64,000 bases of DNA from SHZL01 sp963815185 (GCA_963815185.1 CAWFGC010000012.1:1-64000); one strand, 5' to 3'. Positions 48,003-57,887 are shown, counted from the stretch's first letter. Made by a program: numbers and translations. The notes: generated by a model from the letters alone, not told the origin.

Positions 48003-50066
48003 ATGATTAACATTCATAAGATATCGTTTCGCGCAGCATTGCTCGTCATTTCGGCAGGTGGTCTTCCCGGGCCTGTTCATGCCCAGACGGCTGCGACACC
48101 CGAGATTGAAGAGATCATGGTAACAGCACAAAAACGTTCCGAGCGCCTGCAGGATGTGCCCATTCAGGTGGATGTTCTGACAGCACGCGATATCGAAAAC
48201 CAGCAAATCAGGCTGACCTCCGAAATTTCGAAGGTTGTGCCCAATTTCGCAGTGGAGCGCACGGATACCTACACAAACTCGGTTATTGTAATGCGTGGCA
48301 TTGCGCAGGCCAGCGGGTCAGACGCGCCCGTCGCAGTGATCGTCGATGGTATTCCGCAGGACGATTCAAAGCAGCTCAACATGCGTTTGTTTGATATTGA
48401 ACAGATTGAAGTCTTGAAGGGGCCGCAAGGCTCAATCTACGGGCGCAACGCAGAGGCCGGCGCGATCATCATCAAGACCGCCGCTCCGACCAATGAATTT
48501 CAAGGGTTTGCCGATGTCTCCTACGGCAACGGCGACACCGTGGATGCCACCATGGGCATTTCCGGTGCCCTCGTGCCGGACAAGGTTCAGTTTCGCCTAG
48601 CCGGCAACTATTACACCAGTGACGGCGTCCTCAAAAATTCTTTTACCGGCGCCGGGGCCGACAAGGTGCCTCACGATTTCAGCCTGCGCGGGAATTTGAT
48701 TTTTCAGTTGTCAGACAGCACATCGTTGCGCCTGATCGGCAACTACTCCGATTTCAACGCAGCCGGCGTCATCTTCGCGCCCGTATTCTCCGGTGATGCG
48801 AACGACTTTGTCCATCCACAGTCGAATTTTCCCAATTCAGGCGACGGCACATCGAGAAACTTTGCCGCACGGTTGGAAAGCGATCTTGGGTTTGCCACTT
48901 TCAGTTCTATCACCGGCTATACCAAGCTCAAGCAGCTTCAGATTACGGATCTGGACTTCACGCCGGCCAACGGCGTTGGCGACAACCAGCCCTACCAAAG
49001 AGAAATTGCCTCTCAGGAATTCCGCCTGGTCAGCCCGGGCGAAATGAGATTACGCTGGCTGATAGCTGCCGACTATCTCCATTCGAAGCATGATCTGGCA
49101 ACCCAGGTATTCCTTGACACCGGAAACCCGGCGACCGACCCGTATAATATTCTCGACGCCAGGATTGAACATAGTTCGCGGTCCAATTACGGCGTTTCCG
49201 GCCAGATCGATTATGATGTTCAGGAAGATCTCACAGTGACGGTTGGCGCCCGCTATGATCGCGACGAACGCAAGGAGACGGATTTTGCTACCTCCAGCGT
49301 GCGTCAGAAAACCTTTCAGCGCTTCCAGCCCCGGGTCAGCGTCTCTTATCGTATCGACCCCAACCGTCAGGTTTACGCAACGTACGCCGTCGGCTTCCGC
49401 TCGGGGTCCTTCAACGGAACGGACTTCCCAATCTCCAAGCCTGAAGTGCTGACGAACTACGAAACGGGGTTCAAAACCCAGTGGCTGGACCGCAAGCTGA
49501 CCCTGAACGGCGACATCTTTTACAGCGATATCAAGGACTTTCAGTTCTCTTATATCGACTTTGTAGCGCGCGCCAATGTTACCAGCAATATTGACAAGGT
49601 GGACATCAAGGGTGCTGAACTGGAACTCGCCGCAACGCCGGTGGAAGACCTCAAGCTGTATGCCAACTTCGGCCTTGCCAAGACAAAGATCAAGGAATTC
49701 TCAACCTTCCCTCAATACGTCGGCAATCACACGCCGCGCTCGGCGGATTGGTCGATGGCATTGGGATTCAACTATACCCACGCCATCACCAGCAATTATC
49801 AAATCTTCTTGCGGGGCGATGTGCAGCACGCCAGCAAACGGTACTGGTTCCACGACAATGAGGATGTCCAGGATCCCAAGACCTTTGCCAACGCCAGCGT
49901 CGGCCTGGAATCCGACAGGTGGAGTATCACGGTTTGGGGTAAGAACCTGTTTGACAGGAAAGCGTATGACACGTATTTTCCAGCCCAGTCTACTGGCCTG
50001 CCTTACGATGTTGCATTTCCGAACAAACCGCGGACATACGGTATCCAGGTTTCGGCAAGGTACTGA
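48003..50066 (+). CDS. TonB-dependent outer-membrane receptor
   Basis: 687 residues from the ATG at 48003 (GGAG upstream; an earlier start at 47991 adds four residues). The signal peptide ends VHAQT. The plug begins with IEEIMVTAQKRSERLQDVPI and includes IEVLKGPQGSIYGRNAEAGA. The barrel ends in the usual RTYGIQVSARY. It belongs to the group that imports organic substrates. Neighbouring MOSC-reductase and amidohydrolase-like genes suggest the ligand is a catabolic substrate. Confidence 0.9.
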   Translation: MINIHKISFRAALLVISAGGLPGPVHAQTAATPEIEEIMVTAQKRSERLQDVPIQVDVLTARDIENQQIRLTSEISKVVPNFAVERTDTYTNSVIVMRGIAQASGSDAPVAVIVDGIPQDDSKQLNMRLFDIEQIEVLKGPQGSIYGRNAEAGAIIIKTAAPTNEFQGFADVSYGNGDTVDATMGISGALVPDKVQFRLAGNYYTSDGVLKNSFTGAGADKVPHDFSLRGNLIFQLSDSTSLRLIGNYSDFNAAGVIFAPVFSGDANDFVHPQSNFPNSGDGTSRNFAARLESDLGFATFSSITGYTKLKQLQITDLDFTPANGVGDNQPYQREIASQEFRLVSPGEMRLRWLIAADYLHSKHDLATQVFLDTGNPATDPYNILDARIEHSSRSNYGVSGQIDYDVQEDLTVTVGARYDRDERKETDFATSSVRQKTFQRFQPRVSVSYRIDPNRQVYATYAVGFRSGSFNGTDFPISKPEVLTNYETGFKTQWLDRKLTLNGDIFYSDIKDFQFSYIDFVARANVTSNIDKVDIKGAELELAATPVEDLKLYANFGLAKTKIKEFSTFPQYVGNHTPRSADWSMALGFNYTHAITSNYQIFLRGDVQHASKRYWFHDNEDVQDPKTFANASVGLESDRWSITVWGKNLFDRKAYDTYFPAQSTGLPYDVAFPNKPRTYGIQVSARY

Positions 50067-50120
50067 TCGGGACATAAGCCGTTCGCGGTCTCAGGCGGGA
50101 GCAGGGAAACGAGACACTTT

Positions 50121-50666
50121 ATGCAGACAGAGCAAAGTCGACACCGTCGGGCCGGAGTTTTGCTGGCGGCCTGCATGGCAACGCTTGCAGTACCACTCAC
50201 CGCCTGCAAAGAAGAGACTCCGGCGCTATCCATTAACCCGAATGAAACGCCGCAGACGCAAAGTGGCGGCAATATTCCGCTTGGCTTCTGGGTGCTCAAT
50301 CGGGAACGGTCGACCCAGCTTCAGCCGGTAAACCAGACGCTTTGGATCGTCAAGGATAACGGCAAATTTTTGGTCTGGGTTTTGGTCGGCACAGATGAAA
50401 GCGGCATGGTTCGCGTCAATTCATGGGAGGGTCCGTATGATGGCGATCCGGTTCCCGTCAACGGGACTTCAATGACTACACAGATCACCTCACCGGCCCC
50501 CGGAATGCTGCATAACTTTGGTCAAATCAAAGGCGTTGGTCCCTATTCGGAAGACTGCCAGGTAATGGATTCGGGAAAGCGCTTCCTTTGCCACGGCGAG
50601 GTTACAACGGCCGGCGGGGTGCAGCAATGGACCGATGACTTCGACTGGGTTTCGGCCGCACCCTAA
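50121..50666 (+). CDS. Lipoprotein of unknown function
   Basis: 181 residues. The N terminus has a basic stretch and a lipobox LTAC, so Cys29 should be lipidated. The mature part begins with a low-complexity linker, then beta-rich sequence (GFWVLNRERSTQLQPVNQTL, NGKFLVWVLVGTDESG). It follows the TonB receptor on the same strand and overlaps the stop of the convergent reductase gene by 4 bases. It may be an outer-membrane partner of the receptor. No family recognised. Confidence 0.7.
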   Translation: MQTEQSRHRRAGVLLAACMATLAVPLTACKEETPALSINPNETPQTQSGGNIPLGFWVLNRERSTQLQPVNQTLWIVKDNGKFLVWVLVGTDESGMVRVNSWEGPYDGDPVPVNGTSMTTQITSPAPGMLHNFGQIKGVGPYSEDCQVMDSGKRFLCHGEVTTAGGVQQWTDDFDWVSAAP

Positions 50667-52384
50667 CAATCCAGAACCAGTGACGGCGTATTGGGGCGCC
50701 CGACACACAACAACGAGGTGCCGTCGCCGATATCTGTGGTCGTCGCCCCAGAAAGAACAGGTGTCCTGCACGTCAGGCAACTGCCGGCCCGGCAATCGTA
50801 TTCAAGGTTGAGACCGGCTTTCTCAGCCAGTTCGAGCAAACTCAGATCCTCCTGGGCCTCCCAGCGCTGCATGATTCCCGACTTTTGAAATGTGACATCG
50901 GCCGTTTCCACGTCCGGCTTTTCTTCAACCGTTGCAGTGAACAGCTCCATGAAAATGTGATCGGGGTTTGCGCCTCGTGCCTCGAATGCATCCTTCATCG
51001 ACTGGCAAAAAGTGCCGGGGCCGCAAATATACAGGTCGCTTTCGTACCAAGGCAGATCCACCCGGCGGCCGTCCAGCGTGACGTACAGACCGCCCCGCAG
51101 CGCGTCGATGACGAATTGCGGCGTGATGCGCCGCGCAGGCTGCCCACCATCGTCGCACCGGCTGTAAACATAGGTAATGGAAAGGTTTTGATGCGCTTGG
51201 GCCATGGCATTGAGTTCGTCACGGAACACAATGTCATCAGGTGTTCGCGCGCCGTAGAACAGATGAACGGGGGCGGCTTGCCCGCGCTTGAGTTGGGCCT
51301 GAAGCATAGCGAACAAGGGCGTAATCCCGATGCCCGCTGCAATCAGTACGATGGGGCGAATACCACCCATGTCCAGGGTAAATTCACCGGCCGGCGCGCG
51401 CAGGAACACAGACGCGCCCGGCCTGGCAGCATGCATCCAGTCAGAGCCCGCCCCCGGCTGGCGCCGAACCGTCAACCGGTAGGTTTCCATCTCATGCAGG
51501 AAATGCGAGATGCTCCACGGGCGAACAAGCCAACTGCCGTCCCCGGCCGCCATGCGCACAGACACAAATTGCCCGGGTTGCGGCTGGCAAAGCGGCTGGC
51601 CATCACTGGCAAGCAGATAAATCGATTTCACGTCCGCCGTCTCATCGACAATGTCCTTGATGACAAAAGGACGCCATCCCCGCCAACGGCCCTGAACCGC
51701 ATTTGCCGCCCGTTCGGCTGTGTCAAGCTTGGCATTTAGCAAGAGGCGGACCGCCGGACTCAGCTTATCGAATGCCAGCAGCTTCTTTAGCGGCTCCAGC
51801 GGAACCGGCTTGTGACTGCAGATAAAATCGCAAACATCGGCAACGCTTGGCATCGTCGCATCGTGATGGGTGCGGCGGAGCACATCACCGGGCTGCACCT
51901 CTCCGCCGCTGATGACGCCGAAATAGGCCCCCGTCCGTCGCGATTTTGCGAAAATCTTCTGGAAGGTCCTGGGCTGGCCCAGGCGCCAGGCAAGTTTGAT
52001 ACAAGGCGTTCTTGCCCCCGCAACCACCAGGCGCACGTCGTTGCCGATCGTGAATTCGTCACCGATACGAATGTCCTCCTCGTCGAGGGTATCCAGCGTA
52101 AGGTTCTCGCCGAAGAAGCCGTCCGGCCATTTCATCCTGTCAACGCCGAGGTATTCGGCCCAATAATCATAGGCGCTGCGGGCGAAGGCATAAATTTTGT
52201 CCGGATGAACCGCACGTTCATCGCCGGCAGCGCCATCCGGCGTAATCAGCCACGGTTCAGCGACGGGCATCTTGACATGCGCCGTGCGAACAGATTCCCC
52301 TCCAATTTGAACGGTCTGAATCTGGCCAATCGAGAAATTCAGCAATTTCATTCCGGCATCCCGCGCACGATTTTTGGCAGGCAT
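50663..52384 (-). CDS. MOSC-domain / ferredoxin-NAD(P)H reductase / 2Fe-2S fusion
   Basis: 573 residues from the ATG at 52384, which overlaps the stop of the hydrolase gene as TGATG; an ATG at 52351 (MKLLNFSIGQIQTV) is an alternative. Three domains follow in order: MOSC (PWLITPDGAAGDERAVHPDK, ENLTLDTLDEEDIRIGDEF), an FAD/NAD reductase (FVSVRMAAGDGSWLVRPWSI, IVLIAAGIGITPLFAMLQAQ), and a plant-type 2Fe-2S domain with Cys in CRAGSCLTCR and LLCVGRP. MOSC proteins bind molybdenum cofactor or sulfur. The fusion probably feeds electrons from NADPH to an external oxidase or reductase component. Confidence 0.85.
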   Translation of the reverse strand: MPAKNRARDAGMKLLNFSIGQIQTVQIGGESVRTAHVKMPVAEPWLITPDGAAGDERAVHPDKIYAFARSAYDYWAEYLGVDRMKWPDGFFGENLTLDTLDEEDIRIGDEFTIGNDVRLVVAGARTPCIKLAWRLGQPRTFQKIFAKSRRTGAYFGVISGGEVQPGDVLRRTHHDATMPSVADVCDFICSHKPVPLEPLKKLLAFDKLSPAVRLLLNAKLDTAERAANAVQGRWRGWRPFVIKDIVDETADVKSIYLLASDGQPLCQPQPGQFVSVRMAAGDGSWLVRPWSISHFLHEMETYRLTVRRQPGAGSDWMHAARPGASVFLRAPAGEFTLDMGGIRPIVLIAAGIGITPLFAMLQAQLKRGQAAPVHLFYGARTPDDIVFRDELNAMAQAHQNLSITYVYSRCDDGGQPARRITPQFVIDALRGGLYVTLDGRRVDLPWYESDLYICGPGTFCQSMKDAFEARGANPDHIFMELFTATVEEKPDVETADVTFQKSGIMQRWEAQEDLSLLELAEKAGLNLEYDCRAGSCLTCRTPVLSGATTTDIGDGTSLLCVGRPNTPSLVLDC

Positions 52385-53190
52385 CAGTCCAGGTGGTTGA
52401 CGCTTTCCATAATATTCTCGGAGGTGGTCGTAAAGCCAAAGCAAAAGCGTACGTTGTGCAGGGTGGCCTGGAAGCAGAAATCAGGCGATGTCGTCGCCGT
52501 GCAGTCTTCCAGAAGGATCGTGTCGTAACCGTGAAAATTTGCGTCCATCAGCGTGCCGAGTACACAGTGATCCGCATTCACCCCGGCAAAAAGCACCGTC
52601 TTGATATCGAGGTTAAGAAGAATGGAGTTTAGCGGTGTGTCCCAAAAACCGCTGATCCGGTGTTTACTGACATGGATGTCATCTTCAGCCTGGACAAGGG
52701 TATCAATAATTTGTGCGCCCCAACTCCCTTCCTGCAGCAGGTTGTAGTTGTGTGAGGAACCGGCAAGTTCACCGGCCAACCCCGGCCCCTGGCCGTTGGG
52801 GTTGAATGGGTGTTGCGTGCCCGGTGACAGGTTCAGCCGGTCGGGGCGGACGCCCCAATTGAGCCAGATTACCGGAACGTCTTTTCCCCGCAGTAGTTCT
52901 GTCGTGCGGTTAATTGGCCCGGCAAGGGCAAGTGCTGGTTTGACATCGATGCCCATGCTCCCGATCCAGCCGTCCCCGGCACAGAAATCATTCTGCATGT
53001 CAATAATGATAAGGGCCGTCCGGGCAAGATCGATCACCAAATTCTGGGGCAGTGCCTGAACAGTAATGGCGCAGACAGGCCGCTGCGGCCGCCGCATGTC
53101 AACGTGCTTGCCGCTGACCCGGTAGGTGTTGCGTCCGCATGTCCCTAGCGCCGGCCATGTCTGCGTATCCGGTATTGAAGGTTTGGTCAT
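52384..53190 (-). CDS. Isochorismatase-like cysteine hydrolase
   Basis: 268 residues. The family core is LIIIDMQNDFCAGDGW (catalytic Asp), VPVIWLNWGVRPDR, HVSKHRISGFWDTPLNSIL (with the catalytic Lys) and the nucleophile Cys in FAGVNADHCVLGTLMDANFH. These enzymes hydrolyse amides such as ureidoacrylate or nicotinamide. It begins the minus-strand pair with the MOSC-reductase (start/stop overlap) and sits next to the TonB receptor cluster, so it likely works in the same catabolic pathway. The region 53191-53324 upstream is AT-rich and probably holds its promoter. Confidence 0.85.
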   Translation of the reverse strand: MTKPSIPDTQTWPALGTCGRNTYRVSGKHVDMRRPQRPVCAITVQALPQNLVIDLARTALIIIDMQNDFCAGDGWIGSMGIDVKPALALAGPINRTTELLRGKDVPVIWLNWGVRPDRLNLSPGTQHPFNPNGQGPGLAGELAGSSHNYNLLQEGSWGAQIIDTLVQAEDDIHVSKHRISGFWDTPLNSILLNLDIKTVLFAGVNADHCVLGTLMDANFHGYDTILLEDCTATTSPDFCFQATLHNVRFCFGFTTTSENIMESVNHLD

Positions 53191-53324
53191 GACATTCCCG
53201 CTGCAGTTATAACATCAAATGAAAGGTAAATAGTCCTGAGACCATAAACACATTATGTCAGTAATTTGAGTGTAAATTATACACAAAATAGAATCGCAGT
53301 AATGCGATGGATCAAAATAAGGAT

Positions 53325-54338
53325 TTATGGGTCTTCCCTGTTACCGCTGATCTGATCTTTTACCGCGAGCATGATCTTGCCGATGTGCCGGCTGGTTTCC
53401 ATCAAGGCATGCGCCTTCGCCGCCTCGGCAATCGGAAAGGTCGCGTAAATGACCGGCTTCACCTCGGCGGATTCCAGCAAGGGCCACACTTTCTCACGCA
53501 ATGATGCGGCGATGGCGGCTTTCTCTTCGATGCTGCGGGGGCGCAAGGTTGAGCCGGTGAGCGTCAGGCGTTTCATCATCATCGGCAGGAAGTCGAAATC
53601 AGGCACCTTGCTGCCTTCCAGGAAAGCGATCTGAACCAATCGGCCTTCCATGCCCAGCAAGCGGAGGTTTTTGACCATGTATCCACCGCCGACCATATCG
53701 AGGATCAGGTCGATGCCTTGCTTGCCGATCGCGGATTGAATCACTTCTTCGAAGTCATGCTGCTTGTAATTGATCGCCAGTTCCGCGCCGAGTTCGGTGC
53801 AGGCTGCCGCTTTTTCGTTGTTACCCACCGTTGTGAACACGCGCGCGCCGAATGCCTTGGCCAATTGAATGGCAGTGAGTCCGATTCCGCTGGATCCGCC
53901 GTGCACCAAAAAGCGCTCACCCGCTCGCAGACGGCCGCGATCAAACACGTTGGTCCATACCGTGAACAGGTTTTCCGGCAAAGCGGCTGCCTGCAGCAAG
54001 GACAAACCTTTGGGGATCGGCAAGCAGTGTGATGCCTGCACCGCGCAGTACTCGGCATAACCGCCGCCATGGGCAAGGGCGCACACCTGGTCGCCTGGTT
54101 TCCAGGTCAAGACGTCCTGGGCGACTTCGACAATCCGGCCGGCCACTTCCAGGCCCAGAATGGATGACGCATCCGCTGGTGGCGGATAACGTCCAAGGCG
54201 CTGCGCCACGTCCGGCCGATTGACGCCCGCGTAGCAGGTTTCAATGAGCACCTGACCGGCCTGCACCGCCGGCCGCGGTCCCTCGGTCAAGTGCAGGACC
54301 TCGGCTGCGCCGCCGGAACCATGAGCGACATATTTCAT
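53325..54338 (-). CDS. NADPH:quinone oxidoreductase-like zinc-free MDR enzyme
   Basis: 337 residues from the ATG at 54338 (MKYVAHGSGGAAEVLHLTEG). The medium-chain reductase pattern is clear: SSILGLEVAGRIVEVAQDVL, the nucleotide loop LVHGGSSGIGLTAIQLAKAF and VIYATFPIAEAAKAHALMET. Structural zinc cysteines are absent, as in quinone oxidoreductases (QOR/PIG3 type). It reduces quinones or enones with NADPH. It stands alone between divergent genes. Confidence 0.9.
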   Translation of the reverse strand: MKYVAHGSGGAAEVLHLTEGPRPAVQAGQVLIETCYAGVNRPDVAQRLGRYPPPADASSILGLEVAGRIVEVAQDVLTWKPGDQVCALAHGGGYAEYCAVQASHCLPIPKGLSLLQAAALPENLFTVWTNVFDRGRLRAGERFLVHGGSSGIGLTAIQLAKAFGARVFTTVGNNEKAAACTELGAELAINYKQHDFEEVIQSAIGKQGIDLILDMVGGGYMVKNLRLLGMEGRLVQIAFLEGSKVPDFDFLPMMMKRLTLTGSTLRPRSIEEKAAIAASLREKVWPLLESAEVKPVIYATFPIAEAAKAHALMETSRHIGKIMLAVKDQISGNREDP

Positions 54339-54511
54339 GTGCTTTAGGGTACACGAATGCACAGTGCCGGCACATGTCAGGTTGCTTGTCCCGTCGCACC
54401 GAGTTGGCCGTACTCGTTCAGCTACGCTTCAGCTTGAGTTCAGAACCGGTTCAGCAAGCCTGCCATAAACTGGCACCGCAAGTTTGGTATTGCCATTTGG
54501 AGGATGAAATC

Positions 54512-55051
54512 ATGCGTAAATTGATTCTTACATCACTGTTGTTACTGACCGGCATGAGCCTGGCGCACGCCAGCGATGGTTATGAGATCGTCGCCGGAGC
54601 GGCCCACGAACTGGATAACGCCGCAAATCACTTCTACCAGGAGATGAAGTACGAAGCCGGTTATGGTCATGTGACCCGGGATGCCGAGAGGTTTGCCGAA
54701 GCGGCACGCCATTTTCACCGGCAGGTGGAACGCGGCAGCAACTATATGCACATCCGCGGTGACTATGCGGAACTCGCCGGCGCATACGTTCATGTCCGGG
54801 AAGAGTTCGGCGACAGACCTGGCCTGCGTCGCGATCGGCATCTTCGCGGTGATTTCCGTGAGGTCGAGCGGGCTTACCTGAATCTGAATCGCGCCATCGA
54901 ATATGCACGGCGCAGCTACTCACACTATCGCGGTAATGACCGTCATTACCGTCATGACCGCAGACATGAAGGCGCCTACCCGTACGGCAGAGGCTTCGGC
55001 CGGCGCGATTCCGGCCTCAGCATCACTTTCAGAGGTGTTTTTGGCTCCTGA
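54512..55051 (+). CDS. Small exported helical protein, Arg/His/Tyr-rich
   Basis: 179 residues from the ATG at 54512 with GGAGG eight bases upstream. A signal peptide ends near SLAHASDG. The mature part is helical and charged (AERFAEAARHFHRQVERGSN, EFREVERAYLNLNRAIEYAR-like) and ends in an Arg/His/Tyr-rich tail (HYRHDRRHEGAYPYGRG). Such proteins are periplasmic; the family is not recognised. A strong terminator follows at 55071. Confidence 0.7.
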   Translation: MRKLILTSLLLLTGMSLAHASDGYEIVAGAAHELDNAANHFYQEMKYEAGYGHVTRDAERFAEAARHFHRQVERGSNYMHIRGDYAELAGAYVHVREEFGDRPGLRRDRHLRGDFREVERAYLNLNRAIEYARRSYSHYRGNDRHYRHDRRHEGAYPYGRGFGRRDSGLSITFRGVFGS

Positions 55052-55070
55052 TCCAGCTGGCACCCCCAAC

Positions 55071-55099
55071 AAGCCCGGCCTCGCGCCGGGCTTTTTTTT
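55071..55099 (+). terminator. Rho-independent terminator
   Basis: AAGCCCGGC (55071-55079) pairs with GCCGGGCTT (55085-55093) around a 5-base loop, followed by a T run. It lies 20 bases after the stop of the preceding gene and is a textbook intrinsic terminator. Confidence 0.9.
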
Positions 55100-55123
55100 A
55101 GGTGGCAATGGTCGGCTTTTACC

Positions 55124-55320
55124 TTACAGCTTCCCCAACGCCTGCAGAATTTTCTCGGGTGTGATCGGCAATTCCCTGATCCTCACGCCAATGGCGTTGT
55201 GGATGGCATTGGCGATCGCCGGCGCTGGCACCACAACGCATGGCTCCGACAGGCTCTTGGCGCCAAACGGCCCGGTTGGCTCATACCGATGACGTTCAGT
55301 CTGGTCATGATCATTCGGTG
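55124..55320 (-). pseudogene. C-terminal remnant of a second xanthine-dehydrogenase-type molybdopterin subunit
   Basis: On the minus strand, just after the stop of the large gene, a short frame reads EPTGPFGAKSLSEPCVVVPA then AIANAIHNAIGVRIRELPIT and PEKILQALGKL to a stop at 55124. This is the standard C-terminal ending of molybdopterin-binding subunits of the xanthine/CO dehydrogenase family. It is not the end of the adjacent gene, which already has its own ending, and it lacks a start. I read it as the tail of a deleted second copy. Confidence 0.6.
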
Positions 55321-57770
55321 TCTTTTTCGCGACGATTCCTGATGGTCACGACCCGGTCGCGATTCGACTCGCGCAGCATGCGATGGAGTGCGGGCGGGGA
55401 ATGGAATGAATCGGTGATGATGATGCCCTCGGCATACACCGCATCCTGTATTGCGCCTGAAATCGCATGCAAAGGCGCCCCGGCGCTTTCGCCCATGCCC
55501 TTGGCGCCGTTGTAGGTGAACGGGGAGGGGGATTCGATGTTTGCGTGGGCGATGTCCGGCATGTTCATCGACGTGATCGGGCAATAGTCGCTGAACGTCG
55601 TGGTCATCAGGTTGCCCGATGTGTCGTAATCAAAATGCTCCATCAGCGCGGCGCCGATTCCATGAGCCGTGCCTCCAAGGGCCTGGCCTTCGACGATTTT
55701 CGGATTCAGCACTGTGCCGCAGTCATCGACCGCGGCGTATGCGAGTATCCTTGGCTTGCAGGTCTCGCGTTCGATTTCAATCACAACAATGTGCAGCAGC
55801 GCCGCATACGTCAATGTCAGGTTGCCGAACTTGCGCTCCAGATCCGGTATGTGGAAATCCGGCCGATAGACGTTGCGTACATTCAGGGTCACCTCTGCAA
55901 GCGATTCCGGCAACCCGGCGTTGTTGTTGTTGACCAGATTGCTCAGCATCCAGTAGTTCATGCTGCGCGAGGTGCCTTTGACACGTAATTCGGGACCTTG
56001 CTCGCCCAGGCCGAATTCGAGGTCCTGTTCCGCTGCTTCCAGCGCAAAGGCAGCGAGCTTACGCATTTCCGCCTTGAGCTTCTGGCAGGCGCCATGGATC
56101 GCGGTCATGCCGGTCACCGCGAACTGGCTGGCATAGGTGCCGGAGTGGCCGACAAAGGTATTCCACGACGTGTCGAAGCCAGACTGTACGAACACGTGGT
56201 CTGGATGGATGTGAAGCTCGCTGGCCACCAGATTGGCCGCAGCGGTTTCGTGACTTTGGCCAGATGGGCCCGTGCCCAGGGTCACGCTGATTGTGCCATC
56301 GAGCAAAATGGTAAGGGTGCACACCTCGGAGTTGCCGGAAAACGGCAAATTCGGATTGATGATGCGCGCCTGACCGAAATTGTTGGTCCCGGAATCGATC
56401 GTGGCGCCGATGCCGATACCGATCCTTCTGCCCTGGGCCCGGCCTTCGGCCTGCTTTTGCTTCCAAACTTCCCAGCCAACTAACTGCTGGGCTTTACGCA
56501 ACATCGCCGGGTAGTCGCCCGAGTCGTAAATACAGCCATTGGGCGTTTCATAGGGAAACTCGCGAATGTAGTTTTGCAGCCGGATGCGGTCCAGGGAGAT
56601 GCCCAGGGTATGCGCGCAAATGTCGACCACGCGTTCCATGAACCAGATGTGCTGCATGCGCGAATAGCCCCGATTGGGCACGACCGGACATTTGTTGGTC
56701 ACCGCCTGGGCGAAGTCAATGCGGATGTTGCGCAAGCCATAGGTTGCCGGCAACACCTGCGCCCAGATGATGCAGCCGAGCGGTTCGTAGCGGGGATAGG
56801 CGCCGCAGTCGTCCAGGTGGCGTGAGCGAATGGCGGTGATGACGCCGTCATTGCTGACCGCGACTTCGGTGTCAAGAAAAGTGCGCTCGTTGCCGTGCCC
56901 GCTGGCAAGGAGGTTTTCGGTGCGCGTCTCGGACCATTTCACGCGCCGCCCACCGGCTTTGCGGGACGCCAGTGCGGCAATGGCCATGTACAGGTAGTTC
57001 CAGATCTTGTTGCCGAAACTGCCGCCGATATCATGACTCTTGATGCGCAGCTGGTCGCTGCGCAGGCCCAGCGAAGGTGCGAGCAGTTGTTGGGCAAAGC
57101 CGACAAACGAGTTGTTGCACAGGATTTCGACGGTGTCCTGCCGGGTCCATTCGGCAACGCAGGCATTGCACTCCAGCGGAGTGCTGGCAAAGCGGTGAAA
57201 ATGCAGGCGGCCGATGCGGATGACGTGATCCGCATCGGCAAACGCCTGGTCCACGTCACCGTACTCGAACACGGATTGCCACACCTGATTGGTGCCGGCC
57301 GCTTCGTGCAGCACGACTTCATCTGTCAGCGCGGTTTCTACGTCCATCACCGGGCTGAGCGGTTCGTAGTGGACCTCGATCAGACCGCCCCCGTCCATGG
57401 CGAGGGCAGGCGTTTTCGCGACCACCGCCGCGACCGGCTCGCCCTGATAGCGCACCCGCTCCACGGCCATTGGGTAATCTTCAATGGCGGCTGCGGGCGG
57501 CGGCGCGATCTGCATGTAAGGTGCACACTGCTCGGCAATTTCACGGCCTGTCAGTGTGCAGACGACGCCCGGTAAGGCCTCTGCTGCGCTGGTATCGATG
57601 GAAACGATTCGTGCGTGCGCATAGGGTGAGCGCACTATGTGAACATGCAACAGGTCCGCATTGACCACGTCGTCGGTAAACAGTCCGGCGCCGCGAATCA
57701 GGCGCGCATCCTCCTTGCGGAAAAGTGGTCGTGAATCGGTAGGCAAATCAGCGTTCTTTATTGTTGCCAT
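55311..57770 (-). CDS. Xanthine dehydrogenase-family molybdopterin-binding subunit
   Basis: 819 residues. Molybdopterin-domain markers include EDARLIRGAGLFTDDVVNAD at the N terminus, HDIGGSFGNKIWNYLYMAIA, GTGPSGQSHETAAANLVASE and YNGAKGMGESAGAPLHAISG near the C terminus. These form the active site around the Mo cofactor, with the Glu in the last motif the expected general base. Such enzymes oxidise aldehydes, purines or CO and need 2Fe-2S and FAD subunits, none of which is present nearby. A remnant of a second large subunit follows. Substrate unknown. Confidence 0.85.
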   Translation of the reverse strand: MATIKNADLPTDSRPLFRKEDARLIRGAGLFTDDVVNADLLHVHIVRSPYAHARIVSIDTSAAEALPGVVCTLTGREIAEQCAPYMQIAPPPAAAIEDYPMAVERVRYQGEPVAAVVAKTPALAMDGGGLIEVHYEPLSPVMDVETALTDEVVLHEAAGTNQVWQSVFEYGDVDQAFADADHVIRIGRLHFHRFASTPLECNACVAEWTRQDTVEILCNNSFVGFAQQLLAPSLGLRSDQLRIKSHDIGGSFGNKIWNYLYMAIAALASRKAGGRRVKWSETRTENLLASGHGNERTFLDTEVAVSNDGVITAIRSRHLDDCGAYPRYEPLGCIIWAQVLPATYGLRNIRIDFAQAVTNKCPVVPNRGYSRMQHIWFMERVVDICAHTLGISLDRIRLQNYIREFPYETPNGCIYDSGDYPAMLRKAQQLVGWEVWKQKQAEGRAQGRRIGIGIGATIDSGTNNFGQARIINPNLPFSGNSEVCTLTILLDGTISVTLGTGPSGQSHETAAANLVASELHIHPDHVFVQSGFDTSWNTFVGHSGTYASQFAVTGMTAIHGACQKLKAEMRKLAAFALEAAEQDLEFGLGEQGPELRVKGTSRSMNYWMLSNLVNNNNAGLPESLAEVTLNVRNVYRPDFHIPDLERKFGNLTLTYAALLHIVVIEIERETCKPRILAYAAVDDCGTVLNPKIVEGQALGGTAHGIGAALMEHFDYDTSGNLMTTTFSDYCPITSMNMPDIAHANIESPSPFTYNGAKGMGESAGAPLHAISGAIQDAVYAEGIIITDSFHSPPALHRMLRESNRDRVVTIRNRREKDTE

Positions 57771-57887
57771 GACCCAACGAATACTATACTACTTTCAATC
57801 GTACCTGAAAGCGCGGGAACGGGCCGCGGCCCCAAACTTCGACAAACTGCTGCACGGAGTCGCCCCCTTGAAAGTCCAATCCGGCAT

